A DNA stretch of 64,000 nucleotides from NCBI RefSeq assembly GCF_008271465.1, contig NZ_VMDU01000012.1, positions 24,011 through 88,010 of the forward strand, in the 5' to 3' direction. A model generated the notes under the pieces. That model saw nothing but the letters and a program-made list of their open reading frames with translations, had not been told where the DNA came from and ran no database searches. Positions 26,339 to 36,346 of this stretch are shown here, piece after piece (position 1 is the first letter of the stretch; each line of letters begins with the position of its first letter). Made by a program: the position numbers and the translations under genes. The DNA comes from Tabrizicola flagellatus (GTDB lineage: Bacteria > Pseudomonadota > Alphaproteobacteria > Rhodobacterales > Rhodobacteraceae).

Positions 26339-27169
26339 ATGCCACAGCGTTCCGTCCTGATCACCGGCTGTTCGTCGGGCATCGGCCTTGACGCCGCCCG
26401 CAGCCTGAATGCCCGCGGCTGGCGCGTGTTCGCGACCTGCCGGCAACAGGCCGACTGCGACCGCCTGATGGCCGAGGGGCTGGAAAGCTTCCGCCTCGAC
26501 CTCGCCGACGAGGACAGCATCGCCGCCGCCGTGACCGAGGTCGTCGCGCGCACGGGCGGCAGGCTGGACGCGCTTTACAACAACGGTGCCTTCGCCTGCC
26601 CCGGCGCGGTCGAGGACATCCCCCGCGGCGCCCTGCGCGAGATCTTCGAGACCAACCTCTTCGGCACCCACGACCTGACCCGCCGGGTGATCCCGCTTAT
26701 GCGCGCGCAAGGGCACGGCCGGATCGTCAACTGCTCTTCCGTCCTCGGCCTGGTCGGGGCCACCTGGCGGGGGGCCTATGTCTCGACCAAGTTCGCGCTG
26801 GAGGGGCTGACGGATGTCCTGCGGCTGGAAATGCGCGGCACCGGGATCGAGGTGATCCTGATCGAACCCGGCCCCATAGCGACGAAGATCCGCGAAAACG
26901 CCGTGCCGCATTTCGAACGCTGGATCGACTGGGAACAGTCCGCCCGGCGCGACCAGTATGCAGCCTTGCGCGGGCGGCTCTATGACAGGAAGACGAAGAA
27001 GGACGCCTTCGAGCTTGGCCCCGAGGCGGTGACCGCCAAGCTGATCCATGCGCTGGAAAGCCCCCGGCCCCGCGCGCGCTACTACGTCACGACGCCGACC
27101 CATATCGCCGGCTTCCTGCGGCGGATCCTGCCGACCCGCCTCCTGGACCGCGCCATCGCGAAGGGTTAA
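26339..27169 (+). CDS. Short-chain dehydrogenase/reductase (SDR family)
   Basis: This encodes 276 residues behind AGGAG. Classical SDR features: the nucleotide-binding TGCSSGIG (about 9-16), LDALYNNGAF (NAG-like motif), catalytic Ser in NCSSVLG, and Y-x-x-x-K in YVSTKFALEG (about 154-158), then IEPGPIATKIRE. The Arg/Gln pattern after strand 2 (ATCRQQADCDRL) suggests NADP preference. The substrate is unknown. The 3' end overlaps the convergent TerB-like gene at the stop codons. Confidence 0.9.
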   Translation: MPQRSVLITGCSSGIGLDAARSLNARGWRVFATCRQQADCDRLMAEGLESFRLDLADEDSIAAAVTEVVARTGGRLDALYNNGAFACPGAVEDIPRGALREIFETNLFGTHDLTRRVIPLMRAQGHGRIVNCSSVLGLVGATWRGAYVSTKFALEGLTDVLRLEMRGTGIEVILIEPGPIATKIRENAVPHFERWIDWEQSARRDQYAALRGRLYDRKTKKDAFELGPEAVTAKLIHALESPRPRARYYVTTPTHIAGFLRRILPTRLLDRAIAKG

Positions 27170-27855
27170 AGCCGCGCCGCCTCGCTGTGCAGACGCTCGA
27201 CCAGACCAGCGTCCAGCTTCAGCGCCGAAGCCAGCTGATTCAGGTAGGCCTTCTCCGCCTCGGTATCCGGGTCCACCGCCAGCAGCGAGACCGCGTAAAG
27301 CTGAACCGCTTCGGCCTCGGAGTTCGCCAGCGCCGCAATCCGCGCGGCATCGAGCGGCGCGTCCAGTTCGGCCGCGATCAGCGCCGCGGCCTCGTCGCCA
27401 AGGCCAAGGTTGCCCAGCTGCCCGTCGATCCGCGCGCGCTCATCCGGTGTGACATGGCCATCGGCCTTGGCCGCCGAGACCATCGCCTGCAACAGGTGCG
27501 TCGCCAACTCGTCCGCCGCCGCCGGATCCGAGGGCAGGAACTCGGTGCCCTCGGGGCTCGGCAGCGTCGCCGCCCCCCCGCCCGAGCGCCCGGCCTTCCA
27601 GTCCTCGTAGGCCTTGTAGGCCAGCCCGCCGATCGCCGCCATGCCGCCGATCTTCAGCGAGGTGCCCAGGATGCGCCGCCCGCCGCTGGTCAGGATCAGC
27701 CCCAGAAGGCCGCCGGCAATCGCGCCCTTGCCAAGGGCAGACTGGTTGTTCCAGGTCTCTTTCGCCTTGTCGGTCAGACCCTTGGCCCCCTGGCCTCCGG
27801 TCAGCTGGTTCAGCCCGCCCATCAGGTCGTCCAGCAGGGATTTCGCGTTCAGCAT
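27166..27855 (-). CDS. DUF533/YebE-like protein with TerB-type domain
   Basis: This encodes 229 residues from the ATG at 27853-27855, chosen for the GAGGAGG just upstream. The N-terminus has a glycine-rich hydrophobic stretch (LGKGAIAGGLLGLILTSGGRRILGTSLKIGGMAAIGGLAYKAY, about 42-84, probably membrane-associating), as in YebE. The C-terminal half is an acidic helical TerB-like domain (LLQAMVSAAKADGHVTPDERARIDGQL, about 118-145), with the conserved AKADG-H-x-x-x-ER pattern. Members are widespread inner-membrane-associated proteins of unknown role, induced by envelope stress in enterobacteria. Confidence 0.85.
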   Translation of the reverse strand: MLNAKSLLDDLMGGLNQLTGGQGAKGLTDKAKETWNNQSALGKGAIAGGLLGLILTSGGRRILGTSLKIGGMAAIGGLAYKAYEDWKAGRSGGGAATLPSPEGTEFLPSDPAAADELATHLLQAMVSAAKADGHVTPDERARIDGQLGNLGLGDEAAALIAAELDAPLDAARIAALANSEAEAVQLYAVSLLAVDPDTEAEKAYLNQLASALKLDAGLVERLHSEAARL

Positions 27856-27940
27856 CGGGGCCTCCTCGGGTTGCCGCACCCAATATGGGAAGCCGACTGC
27901 AACAGGGCAATGACGGCCCGCGATCCCGGCCAACCGCCGC

Positions 27941-30900
27941 CTATGCCTTGCCCCAGCCGCCACCGCCGGGGGTGCGCATCTCGAACAGCGCGCCCGCGGG
28001 CAGGTCGCGCTCGTCATTGCCCTCCAGCCGCTCGATCCGTCCGTCCGGCCAATGCACCAGGTTCTCGCCCACCGCGCCCGGACCACCGCCGTCCACACCG
28101 AAGGGCGCGACCTTCCGGCTGCCGCAGAGCGTCGTGACCGTCACCGGCTCGAGGAACCGCAGACGCCGCACCGCGCCGTTGCCCCCCGGCCAGCGCCCTG
28201 CCCCGCCCGAGCCATGCCGGATCCCGAACGCCTCCAGCCGGACGGGGAACCGCTTCTCCAGCACTTCCGGGTCGGTCATCCGGGTGTTGGTCATGTGGCT
28301 TTGCACCGCGTCGCAACCGGCAAAGCCGGGCCCCGCCCCGGTGCCGCCGGCGATGGTCTCGTAGTTCTGGAAACGGGCGTTGCCCCAGATGAAGTTGTTC
28401 ATCGTCCCCTGCGCGGCCGCCACGACACCCAGCGCGCCGTAAAGCGCGTTGCAGGCCGACTGGCTGATCTCGGTATTCCCCGCGATCACCGCCGCCGGCG
28501 CGCGCGGGTTCAACAGCGTTCCTTCCGGCACCACGATCTCCAGCGGCTTCAGGCAACCCTCGTTCAGAGGGATGGGCTTGCCGACCAGCGTGCGGAAGAC
28601 GTAAAGGACGACCGCCCGCGTCACCGCCTGCGGGGCGTTGTAGTTGCCCGGATGCTGCGCGCTGGTGCCGGTGAAATCGATTTTCGCCGATCGCACGGCC
28701 CGGTCCACCGTCACCCGCACCACGATCTCGGCGCCGATGTCGAGGGGCATGCGGAAGGCCCCGTCCGACAGCCGGTCGATCACCGCGCGCACGCATTCCT
28801 CGGCATTCCGCTGCACATGGCCCATGTAGGCCGTCACCACGTCGGCCCCATGCTGCGCCACCACGCGCATCAGTTCCCGCCGCCCGGTCTCGTTCGCCGC
28901 GACCTGCGCCTTGAGGTCCGCCATGTTCTGATCCGGCGACCGGCAGGGCCAGCGGCCCGAGCCCAGAAGCGCCCGCGTCTCGTCCTCGGCCAGCCTGCCC
29001 TCCCGCACCAGGTGGAAGAGGTCGATGACCACCCCCTCCTCCTCGATCGTGCGGCTGTCGGGCGGGCCCGAGCCCGGCGTCCGCCCGCCGATGTCGGCAT
29101 GATGCCCGCGCGAGCCCAGCCAGAAGGCCGGCCGCCCGTCCACGAAGACCGGCGTGATGACGGTCACATCCGGCAGATGCGTGCCCCCGTTCCAGGGCGA
29201 GTTCAGCATCCAGGCATCGCCCTCCCGCGCCGTGGCGCCGACCGCCGCGATGACGGTCTTGACCGCATGGCTCATCGACCCAAGATGCACCGGCACATGC
29301 GGCGCATTGGCCACAAGATCCCCGGCCGCATCGAAGATCGCGCAGGAAAAGTCCAGCCTTTCCTTGATGTTGACCGACCAGGCCGTGTTGGCCAGCGTCG
29401 CGCCCATCTGGTCGGCGACCGACATGAACAGGTTGTTGAACAGTTCCAGCCGCACCGGATCGACCGCCGTGCCCGCCGCCGCCTCCCGCGACAACTCGGC
29501 CACCCGGCGCAGGATCAGGTTGGCACTTGCATCCACCGTCGCCTCCCAGCCCGGCTCGACGATCACCGTCCCCGTCGCCTCGGCAATCACCGCCGGCCCC
29601 GCGATCCGCGTCGCCGTCCCGCAATCCTCGCGGCGGTAGAGCGGCACCTCCTGCCAGCGCCCGCCGGCCCAGAGGCGCAGTTGCCCAGCCGGCTGGCCCG
29701 CGCCCGGACCGGGGGCCAGGACCGGCAGGTCCGCCCCGCCGCCTTCCGCCTCGGCCGCCAGCATCTCGAACCACAGCGCCCGTTCGGGAGAGGTGAACCC
29801 GAACCGCGCGCGATGCGCCGCGGCGAAGGCCTCGGCCATGGCCTCCGCCTCGCCGAAGGGCACCGCCAGCGACTGGTGCTGCCCCTCGTAGCGCAGATGC
29901 GCCGTCAGCGTCAGTCGCGGCCCCGCCACGCCCTGGGCGACCAGCGCCGCGGTCGCCTCCTCCGCCAACGCCGCCATCCTGTCGCGGGCCGTGTCCACCG
30001 CCGACAGGGGCGCATCGAACTGCGCCTCTCGCAAGCTTCGCAGCTCGGCCAGGCCCATGCCGAAGGCCGACAGAACCCCAGCCTGGGGATGGATGAAAAC
30101 TGTTTTCATGCCAAGCGCGTCCGCAACCCCGCAGGCATGCTGTCCACCCGCGCCGCCAAAGCATTGCAGGGCATATCCGGTCACGTCATGCCCGCGCTGG
30201 ACACTGATCTTCTTGATCGCATTGGCCATGTTGTCGATGGCGATGCGCAGGAAGCCCTCCGCGATCGCCTCGGGCCGCGCGCTCTGGCCGGTCGCCCGAG
30301 CGACCTCCCCGGCCAGGGCCGCGAAGGCACGCCGCACCGCTTCGGCGTCCAGCGGCTGGTCGCCCGAGGGGCCGAAGACCGCCGGGAAATGCGCGGGCGA
30401 AATTCGACCCAGCATCACGTTGCAATCTGTGATCGTCAGCGGCCCGCCCCGGCGATAGGACACCGGGCCGGGATTGGCCCCGGCGCTTTCCGGGCCGACC
30501 TGGAACCGCCCGTCGCGGAAGGAACAGATCGACCCGCCCCCCGCCGCAACCGTGTGGATGTCCATCATCGGCGCACGCATACGGACGCCCGCGACCTCGG
30601 TTTCGAACGACCGTTCGTATTGCCCGGCATAATGGCTGACATCGGTCGAGGTGCCGCCCATGTCGAAGCCGATCAGCCGGTCGAACCCCGCCGCCTCGGC
30701 CGTGCGCACCATGCCGACGATACCGCCCGCCGGGCCGGACAGGATCGCGTCCTTGCCCTGAAAGCGCCCGGCCTCGGTCAGCCCGCCGTTCGACTGCATG
30801 AACAGAAGCCGCCGCGTCGCCCGGCCCATGTCCAGCGCGCCCTCGACCTGCGCCACATAGCGCCGCAGGATCGGCGAGAGATAGGCATCGACCACGGTCG

Positions 30901-31519
30901 TGTCGCCCCGCGCCACCAGCTTTGCCAGGCGAGAGACCTGATGCGAAAGGGAAATCTGGGCGAATCCGGCCTCGCGCGCCATCCGGCCGATCTCGGCCTC
31001 GTGCGCCGGATTGACATGGGCATGCATCAGCGCAACCGCCACCGCGCCGATCCCCGCCGCGCGCGCCTGCGCCAGCGCGTCGGCGACCGTCGCCCGGTCC
31101 AGCGGACGGATCTCGCGGCCGTCGGCGTCCATCCGTCCGGGAATCTCGAACACCTGTTCGTAAAGCAGGTCCGGCCGGCGGATGTTCAGGTCGAACAGAG
31201 AGGGCCGCGCTTGTGTCCCGATGCGCAGAAGATCACCGAACCCCTCGGTGATCAGCAGCGCCACCCGTTCGCCCTTCCGCTCCAGCAAAGCGTTCGTGGC
31301 AACCGTAGTGCCCATCTTGACCGCCGAGATCGCCCCGTCCGGGATCGGCTCGCCCTCGCGCAGCCCCAGACAGTCGCGAATCCCCTGAACGGCGGCATCG
31401 GCATAGCGTTCGGGGTTCTCGGACAGAAGTTTCGCCGTCACCAGCCGACCGTCCGGCGCGCGGCCCACCACATCGGTGAAGGTGCCGCCCCGGTCGATCC
31501 AGAATTCCCAAGCGCCCAT
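27941..31519 (-). CDS. Fused hydantoinase/5-oxoprolinase (HyuA-HyuB)
   Basis: This encodes 1192 residues. The N-terminal HyuA half (about 1-680) starts with [18 protein letters not shown] and contains [16 protein letters not shown], the ATP-binding [12 protein letters not shown] and [14 protein letters not shown]. The HyuB half (about 690-1192) begins [17 protein letters not shown] and includes [22 protein letters not shown] and [16 protein letters not shown]. The fused arrangement and length match ATP-dependent 5-oxoprolinases, which open pyroglutamate to glutamate, but hydantoin- and acetone-type relatives share the fold, so the substrate is not certain. It stands alone. Its start is 64 bases from tesA. 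Confidence 0.88.
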   Translation of the reverse strand: MGAWEFWIDRGGTFTDVVGRAPDGRLVTAKLLSENPERYADAAVQGIRDCLGLREGEPIPDGAISAVKMGTTVATNALLERKGERVALLITEGFGDLLRIGTQARPSLFDLNIRRPDLLYEQVFEIPGRMDADGREIRPLDRATVADALAQARAAGIGAVAVALMHAHVNPAHEAEIGRMAREAGFAQISLSHQVSRLAKLVARGDTTVVDAYLSPILRRYVAQVEGALDMGRATRRLLFMQSNGGLTEAGRFQGKDAILSGPAGGIVGMVRTAEAAGFDRLIGFDMGGTSTDVSHYAGQYERSFETEVAGVRMRAPMMDIHTVAAGGGSICSFRDGRFQVGPESAGANPGPVSYRRGGPLTITDCNVMLGRISPAHFPAVFGPSGDQPLDAEAVRRAFAALAGEVARATGQSARPEAIAEGFLRIAIDNMANAIKKISVQRGHDVTGYALQCFGGAGGQHACGVADALGMKTVFIHPQAGVLSAFGMGLAELRSLREAQFDAPLSAVDTARDRMAALAEEATAALVAQGVAGPRLTLTAHLRYEGQHQSLAVPFGEAEAMAEAFAAAHRARFGFTSPERALWFEMLAAEAEGGGADLPVLAPGPGAGQPAGQLRLWAGGRWQEVPLYRREDCGTATRIAGPAVIAEATGTVIVEPGWEATVDASANLILRRVAELSREAAAGTAVDPVRLELFNNLFMSVADQMGATLANTAWSVNIKERLDFSCAIFDAAGDLVANAPHVPVHLGSMSHAVKTVIAAVGATAREGDAWMLNSPWNGGTHLPDVTVITPVFVDGRPAFWLGSRGHHADIGGRTPGSGPPDSRTIEEEGVVIDLFHLVREGRLAEDETRALLGSGRWPCRSPDQNMADLKAQVAANETGRRELMRVVAQHGADVVTAYMGHVQRNAEECVRAVIDRLSDGAFRMPLDIGAEIVVRVTVDRAVRSAKIDFTGTSAQHPGNYNAPQAVTRAVVLYVFRTLVGKPIPLNEGCLKPLEIVVPEGTLLNPRAPAAVIAGNTEISQSACNALYGALGVVAAAQGTMNNFIWGNARFQNYETIAGGTGAGPGFAGCDAVQSHMTNTRMTDPEVLEKRFPVRLEAFGIRHGSGGAGRWPGGNGAVRRLRFLEPVTVTTLCGSRKVAPFGVDGGGPGAVGENLVHWPDGRIERLEGNDERDLPAGALFEMRTPGGGGWGKA

Positions 31520-31583
31520 CAGCCCAGCCCCCCTGCCGCTTCTTGGTGGCCCGGGGCGGGGCGGGATGCAAGGGGCGGCGGGC

Positions 31584-32261
31584 CTATCCCTTCACCTGCG
31601 CCAGAAGCTCCTCGACCTTAGGCCCCAGCCCCTCGACGATCAGCCGCACACCTTCGGGGTTCGGATGCAACCCGTCCACCTGCATGAAGGCGGCCAGCGA
31701 GGCCGGATCGGCCGGGTCCGCCCCCGCCGCGCGCAGGCCGGCAAAGAAATCGTCGGCCAGCACCGTGCCGTATTGCGCGGCCAGATCGCCATACATCGCG
31801 TCGAAGGCGGCCTTGTACTCCGGCCCGAAGTTCCCCGGCGCCTTCATCGCCACCAACAGCACCGGCAGGTTGCGCGCCGCAGCCTCCTTGAGGATGCCGT
31901 CCAGGTTCTGCCGCGAGGCGGCCGGGTCGATCCCGCGCAACAGGTCGTTGCCGCCCAGCGTGACGATCAGCGCATCGGCCTCGGGCCCCAGCGCCCAGCC
32001 GATCCGCGCCAGCCCCCCGGCGGTGGTATCGCCCGAAACGCCCGCATTCTGCACCACAACGTCATGCCCGCGCGCCTTCAGCCAGGCCTCAAGCTGCGGC
32101 ACCAGACCCTGCGAGGCATCCGCCAGCCCGTAACCCGCCGTCAGGCTGTCGCCCAGCGCCACCACCGTCACCGGCTCGGCCGCGGCCACCCCTGCCAGCA
32201 AGAACGTGACTGCCAGCCCATTGCGCAGCCGGGCAAGCGCGCCATATCCCTTTGCAACCAT
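31584..32261 (-). CDS. tesA: Arylesterase/lysophospholipase TesA (SGNH hydrolase)
   Basis: This encodes 225 residues from the ATG at 32259-32261. A signal peptide is visible ([22 protein letters not shown], cleavage about residue 29). SGNH blocks: I = [13 protein letters not shown] with the catalytic Ser, II = [11 protein letters not shown] with Gly, III = [11 protein letters not shown] with Asn, and V = [11 protein letters not shown] with the Asp-His pair. It acts in the periplasm on acyl esters or thioesters. Divergent from the YbbA-type ABC gene with only 19 bases between start codons, the same arrangement as tesA/ybbA in E. coli, so the promoters must overlap the coding regions. Confidence 0.92.
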   Translation of the reverse strand: MVAKGYGALARLRNGLAVTFLLAGVAAAEPVTVVALGDSLTAGYGLADASQGLVPQLEAWLKARGHDVVVQNAGVSGDTTAGGLARIGWALGPEADALIVTLGGNDLLRGIDPAASRQNLDGILKEAAARNLPVLLVAMKAPGNFGPEYKAAFDAMYGDLAAQYGTVLADDFFAGLRAAGADPADPASLAAFMQVDGLHPNPEGVRLIVEGLGPKVEELLAQVKG

Positions 32262-32280
32262 TGCCCGAAGGACAGCCCGC

Positions 32281-32976
32281 ATGACCGATCCCATCCTCGC
32301 GCTGACCGACGCGCGGCTGACCCTTGCCGGCAATGCCGGGCCGGTCGAGATCCTGAAGGGCATCACGCTTTCGGTCCACCGAGGCGAGACCGTGGGGCTG
32401 ATCGGGCCGTCTGGGTCGGGCAAGTCGTCGCTCCTCATGCTCATGGGCGGGCTCGAACGTGCCACCGGCGGGCAGGTGCTGGCGCTGGGGCAGGACCTGA
32501 CGACGATGGACGAGGACGCGCTCGCCCGCTTCCGTCGGGGGAATATGGGGGTTGTGTTCCAGAGCTTCCACCTGATTCCGACGATGACCGCGCTGGAAAA
32601 CGTGGCGCTGCCCCTGGAACTGGCCGGGGCGGGCGATGCTTTCGACCGGGCCGCGGCGGAACTGGCCGCCGTGGGACTGGCTGCGCGGATGCACCATTAC
32701 CCCAGCCAGATGTCCGGCGGCGAACAGCAGCGCGTGGCGCTGGCCCGCGCCGCCGCGCCGCGCCCGGCGATCCTGCTGGCGGATGAGCCGACAGGCAATC
32801 TCGACGGGGCGAACGGGCAGGCGATCATGGACCTTCTGTTTGGCCTGCGCGACCGGCACGGGGCGACGCTGGTCCTCGTGACCCACGCTCCGGAACTGGC
32901 GGCACGCTGCGACCGGGTGATCCGGCTGGCCGATGGCCGGCTTGCGCCCGAGGCCGTGGCCAGGGCCGCGGAATGA
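32281..32976 (+). CDS. ybbA: ABC transporter ATP-binding protein (YbbA/LolD-like)
   Basis: This encodes 231 residues behind AAGGA. Walker A GPSGSGKSS (about 41-49), Q-loop VFQSFHLIPTMTA, signature MSGGEQQRVALARA (about 144), Walker B AILLADEPTGNLD and the H-loop VTHAPELA are all intact. It belongs to the MacB/LolD/YbbA group that powers FtsX-type permeases rather than classic uptake. Its stop overlaps the start of the permease gene by 4 bases (ATGA). In E. coli the ybbAP pair neighbours tesA, as here. Confidence 0.92.
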   Translation: MTDPILALTDARLTLAGNAGPVEILKGITLSVHRGETVGLIGPSGSGKSSLLMLMGGLERATGGQVLALGQDLTTMDEDALARFRRGNMGVVFQSFHLIPTMTALENVALPLELAGAGDAFDRAAAELAAVGLAARMHHYPSQMSGGEQQRVALARAAAPRPAILLADEPTGNLDGANGQAIMDLLFGLRDRHGATLVLVTHAPELAARCDRVIRLADGRLAPEAVARAAE

Positions 32977-35486
32977 GCCTCGCCCTCAACATCGCCCGGC
33001 GCGAGCTGCGCGGGGGCCTGCGCGGCTTTCGCGTCTTTCTCGCCTGCCTCGCGCTGGGGGTCGCCGCGATCGCTGCCGTCGGCACCCTGCGCGCGGGCAT
33101 CCAGCAGGGCCTGACCGACCAGGGCGCGGTGATCCTGGGCGGCGACGCCGAGATGCGCTTCACCTACCGCTCCGCCGACGCCGGAGAACGCGACTGGATG
33201 GCGCGCACCGCAACCGCGGTATCCGAGGTTTACGACTTCCGCTCCATGGCTCTGACCGGGGACGACCAGGCGCTGACCCAGATCAAGGCCGTCGATAGCG
33301 CCTGGCCCCTGACCGGCGCGGCCGAACTGTCGCCCGAGATCCCGGTGGCCGAGGCGCTGGCCGATCACGGCGGTCTGCCCGGCGCGATCATGGACCCGGT
33401 GCTGATCGACCGGCTGTCCCTGAAGATCGGCGACAGCTTCCGCCTCGGCACGCAGGACTTCCGCCTGACCGCCGCGCTCACACGCGAACCCGACAGCGCC
33501 TCGACCGGCTTCACGCTCGGCCCGCGCACCATCGTCCGGTCGGACGCATTGGCGACCTCGGGCCTTCTTGCCTCGGGGTCGATGTACGAAACCCGCTACC
33601 GGCTGCTCCTGCCCCCCGGCAGCGACCTGGCCGAGCTGAAGCGGCAGGCGGAAAACACCTTCCGCGACAAGGGGATGCGCTGGACCGACAGCCGCAACGC
33701 CGCGCCGGGGATCGAGACCTTCGTGGACCGGATCGGCAGCTTCCTCGTCCTTGTCGGCCTTGCGGGCCTTGCGGTGGGCGGGGTCGGCATCTCGGCCGCG
33801 ATCCGGTCCTACCTGGACGGCAAGGTGGCGACCATCGCCACGCTCAAGACGCTGGGAGCCGAGGGCGGGCTGATCTTCCGCAGCTATCTGTGGCAGACCG
33901 CGATCCTGTCGGGCCTCGGCATCGGGCTTGGCCTTGCGCTCGGGGCGCTGGTCCCGATCCTGGCCGCGCCGCTGATCGAGGCCTCTCTCCCCTTCCCCGC
34001 CACGATCCGTCTTGCGCCCATGGCGCTGGTCGAGGCTGCCTTCTACGGCGCGCTCTCGGCGCTGATCTTCACCCTCCTGCCGCTGGCCCGGACCGAGACG
34101 ATCCGCCCCGCCGCGCTTTATCGCGGCGGCACGGGCACCCGCGCCTGGCCGCGAAAGCGCTACCTTGCGGCGCTTGCGCTCCTCTCCGCTGCGCTGATCG
34201 GCAGCGCGACCTGGGCCTCCGGCATCCCGGAACTCGCGCTCGGTGCGGCTGGCGGGGTGCTGGGGGCTCTCCTCGTGCTGGGGCTCGCGGCGCTCGCCCT
34301 GCGCCTCGTCGCGCGTCGGCTGGCGCGCAGCCGGATCGCCCGGGGCCGGCCCGCCACCCGCGCCGCGCTGGCCGCCATCGGCGCGCCGCGGTCGGACGCG
34401 ACCTCGGTCGTCCTGTCGCTGGGCCTTGGCCTTTCCGTCCTTGCCGCCGTGGGCCAGATCGACTGGAACCTGCGCCAGGCCATCGCGACCGACCTGCCAA
34501 CCCGGGCGCCGGCCTTCTTCTTCATCGACATCCAGCCCGACCAGATCGACCCCTTCCTCGCCCTGATCCGCGCCAATCCCGCCGTGACCGACACCGAGAC
34601 CGCCCCGATGCTGCGCGGCGTCATTACGCAGATCAACGGTCGCCCCGCCCGCGAAGTCGCCGGCGACCACTGGGTCGTGCGCGGCGACCGGGGCATCACC
34701 TACGCCGCCACGCCGGGGCCCAAGACCCGGATCACCGCCGGCACCTTCTGGCCCGAGGACTACACGGGCGCCCCCCAGATCAGCTTTGCCGCCGAAGAGG
34801 CCGAGGAAATCGGCCTGAAGCTCGGTGACACCATGACCGTCAACATCCTCGGCCGCGACCTGACCGCCACCGTCACCTCGTTCCGCGAGGTCGATTTCTC
34901 GAACGCCGGAATGGGTTTCGTCATGACGCTGAACCCCTCGGCCCTGGCCGGGGCGCCGCACACCCATATCGCCACCGTCTACGCCCCGCCCGAGGCCGAG
35001 GCTGCGATCCTGCGCGAGGTCACGCAGACCTGGCCCAACATCACCGCGATCCGCATCCGCGAGGCGGTGGACCGCGTGGCCGAGGCGCTGTCGGCCATCG
35101 CCACCGCCACCGCGTGGGCGGCGGCCGGGACGCTGGTCACGGGCTTCGTCGTGCTGATCGGCGCGGCGGCGGCGGGCGAACGGGCCCGGATCTACGAATC
35201 CGCCATCCTCAAGACGCTGGGCGCCACGCGGGGCCGCATCCTGTCAAGCTTCGCCTTGCGTTCGGCGCTGATGGGGGCCGCTGCCGGGGTGGTCGCGGTC
35301 ATCGCGGGCGGGCTGTCGGGCTGGGCGGTGATGACCTTCGTGATGGACTCGTCATACCGCTTCGAGCCGCTGTCGGCCATCGGCATCGTGGCAGGCGGGG
35401 TCATCGCCACGCTGCTTGCGGGCCTTGCCTTCGCGCTGCGCCCCCTGGCCGCGCGCCCGGCAGGCACCCTGCGCGCCCAGGACTAG
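32973..35486 (+). CDS. ybbP: FtsX-type ABC permease (YbbP-like)
   Basis: This encodes 837 residues. One membrane segment near the N-terminus (FRVFLACLALGVAAIAAVG) is followed by a periplasmic domain. Two FtsX cores each have three or more spans (about 250-380 and 700-830), with VATIATLKTLGAEGG and ESAILKTLGATRGR marking the matching cytoplasmic coupling loops. The protein ends ARPAGTLRAQD. With the ATPase upstream it should form an export or lipid-handling complex; the substrate is not established for this family. The stop codon overlaps the convergent methyltransferase gene by 4 bases. Confidence 0.9.
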   Translation: MSLALNIARRELRGGLRGFRVFLACLALGVAAIAAVGTLRAGIQQGLTDQGAVILGGDAEMRFTYRSADAGERDWMARTATAVSEVYDFRSMALTGDDQALTQIKAVDSAWPLTGAAELSPEIPVAEALADHGGLPGAIMDPVLIDRLSLKIGDSFRLGTQDFRLTAALTREPDSASTGFTLGPRTIVRSDALATSGLLASGSMYETRYRLLLPPGSDLAELKRQAENTFRDKGMRWTDSRNAAPGIETFVDRIGSFLVLVGLAGLAVGGVGISAAIRSYLDGKVATIATLKTLGAEGGLIFRSYLWQTAILSGLGIGLGLALGALVPILAAPLIEASLPFPATIRLAPMALVEAAFYGALSALIFTLLPLARTETIRPAALYRGGTGTRAWPRKRYLAALALLSAALIGSATWASGIPELALGAAGGVLGALLVLGLAALALRLVARRLARSRIARGRPATRAALAAIGAPRSDATSVVLSLGLGLSVLAAVGQIDWNLRQAIATDLPTRAPAFFFIDIQPDQIDPFLALIRANPAVTDTETAPMLRGVITQINGRPAREVAGDHWVVRGDRGITYAATPGPKTRITAGTFWPEDYTGAPQISFAAEEAEEIGLKLGDTMTVNILGRDLTATVTSFREVDFSNAGMGFVMTLNPSALAGAPHTHIATVYAPPEAEAAILREVTQTWPNITAIRIREAVDRVAEALSAIATATAWAAAGTLVTGFVVLIGAAAAGERARIYESAILKTLGATRGRILSSFALRSALMGAAAGVVAVIAGGLSGWAVMTFVMDSSYRFEPLSAIGIVAGGVIATLLAGLAFALRPLAARPAGTLRAQD

Positions 35487-36229
35487 GTCGAGACCTTCCG
35501 CGGCACCAGCGCCATCTCCTCGGGCAGGGTCGCGGGGCGGAAGAGGGGAAAGCCTGCCTCCTGCTCTGCCTTGCCGCTGGCCAGGACGAAGCTGTCGAAG
35601 AACCGCCGGACCCCGTAGGACTCGATATCCACATCCAGGAACTCGGCGAGGATCGCGTCGTAGTTCTCGCGCAGGACCCGGTTTTCGGGGTCGAGGCCCG
35701 AGACACAGACCAGCCCGGTCGGTCGGCAGTCCAGCACCGTCAGCCGCAGGTCCGGCCGCCACTTCTGCAGGATCGGGATCAGCTTCCAGACATCCCCGGT
35801 CCAGGCCCCGCGCGGCAGGTTCTGCAGGTCGCGCGTCGTCATCCCCAGGCTGTAGGGCACACAGTCGTGCATCAGGATGACCCCGTTCGGGTCCATCGCC
35901 GCCTCGGTATTGATGAAGTCGCGCAAGAGGAACTCGAACAGGTGCATCCCGTCCAGGAACGCGAGGCCCAGCCGGATGCCGTTGCGCGCGATGAAGCCGC
36001 CGGCAAAGAAATCGTCGCTGGTCTCCTGAAAGACATGCAGCGCGGGCTTCGTGCCGATGATGTTGATCTCGGCCCGGAAGAAGGGGTCCACCGCAAGCGT
36101 CTTGGAGCGGACCGGGGCGAAACTGTCCCCGGTCCGGCAGCCGATCTCGAGGTACCAGTCGAACAGGCAGGCCCGGTGCAGCCGGCGCAGGAAGCGGTGG
36201 TATTGCAGCCCGATGGGTCTGACGTACAT
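35483..36229 (-). CDS. Class I SAM-dependent methyltransferase
   Basis: This encodes 248 residues from the ATG at 36227-36229 (MYVRPIGLQYHRFLRRLH). The frame is open further upstream without a ribosome-binding site. SAM-binding strand 1 is YLEIGCRTGDSFAPV (about 23-37), strand 2 ends in AVDPFF, and LAFLDGMHLFEFLLRDF and GVILMHDC carry the DG-x-H and HD motifs of the Methyltransf_24 group, probably metal-dependent O-methyltransferases. The substrate is unknown. It is convergent with the YbbP-like gene. Confidence 0.8.
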   Translation of the reverse strand: MYVRPIGLQYHRFLRRLHRACLFDWYLEIGCRTGDSFAPVRSKTLAVDPFFRAEINIIGTKPALHVFQETSDDFFAGGFIARNGIRLGLAFLDGMHLFEFLLRDFINTEAAMDPNGVILMHDCVPYSLGMTTRDLQNLPRGAWTGDVWKLIPILQKWRPDLRLTVLDCRPTGLVCVSGLDPENRVLRENYDAILAEFLDVDIESYGVRRFFDSFVLASGKAEQEAGFPLFRPATLPEEMALVPRKVST

Positions 36230-36309
36230 GTGGCGGTCCCTATGCGAACGGTCGCAGACTGCCCGTCTGCGCCCGCCCGTGCAAGCCACCCCGCCGCATA
36301 CCGCAGGCC

Positions 36310-36340
36310 GCCCAAGAATTTTCGTCGAAAATTCCTGGGC
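36310..36340. repeat. TTTTCG-core hairpin downstream of the pirin gene
   Basis: Outer arms GCCCA / TGGGC and inner arms GAATTTTCG (36316-36324) / CGAAAATTC (36326-36334). It begins 6 bases after the pirin stop codon. Same family as 5331-5376, 45542-45569 and 57959-58026. Confidence 0.75.
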
Positions 36341-36346
36341 CGCTTC

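Noticed and set aside
28052..31621. Open frame of almost 1200 codons on the plus strand
   Set aside because: Antisense of the 5-oxoprolinase-type gene; composition is His/Arg/Asp-rich shadow sequence without domains.
32697..34967. Minus-strand frame of about 750 codons
   Set aside because: Shadow of the YbbA/YbbP genes; Gln/Arg/Gly-rich composition and no start signal.
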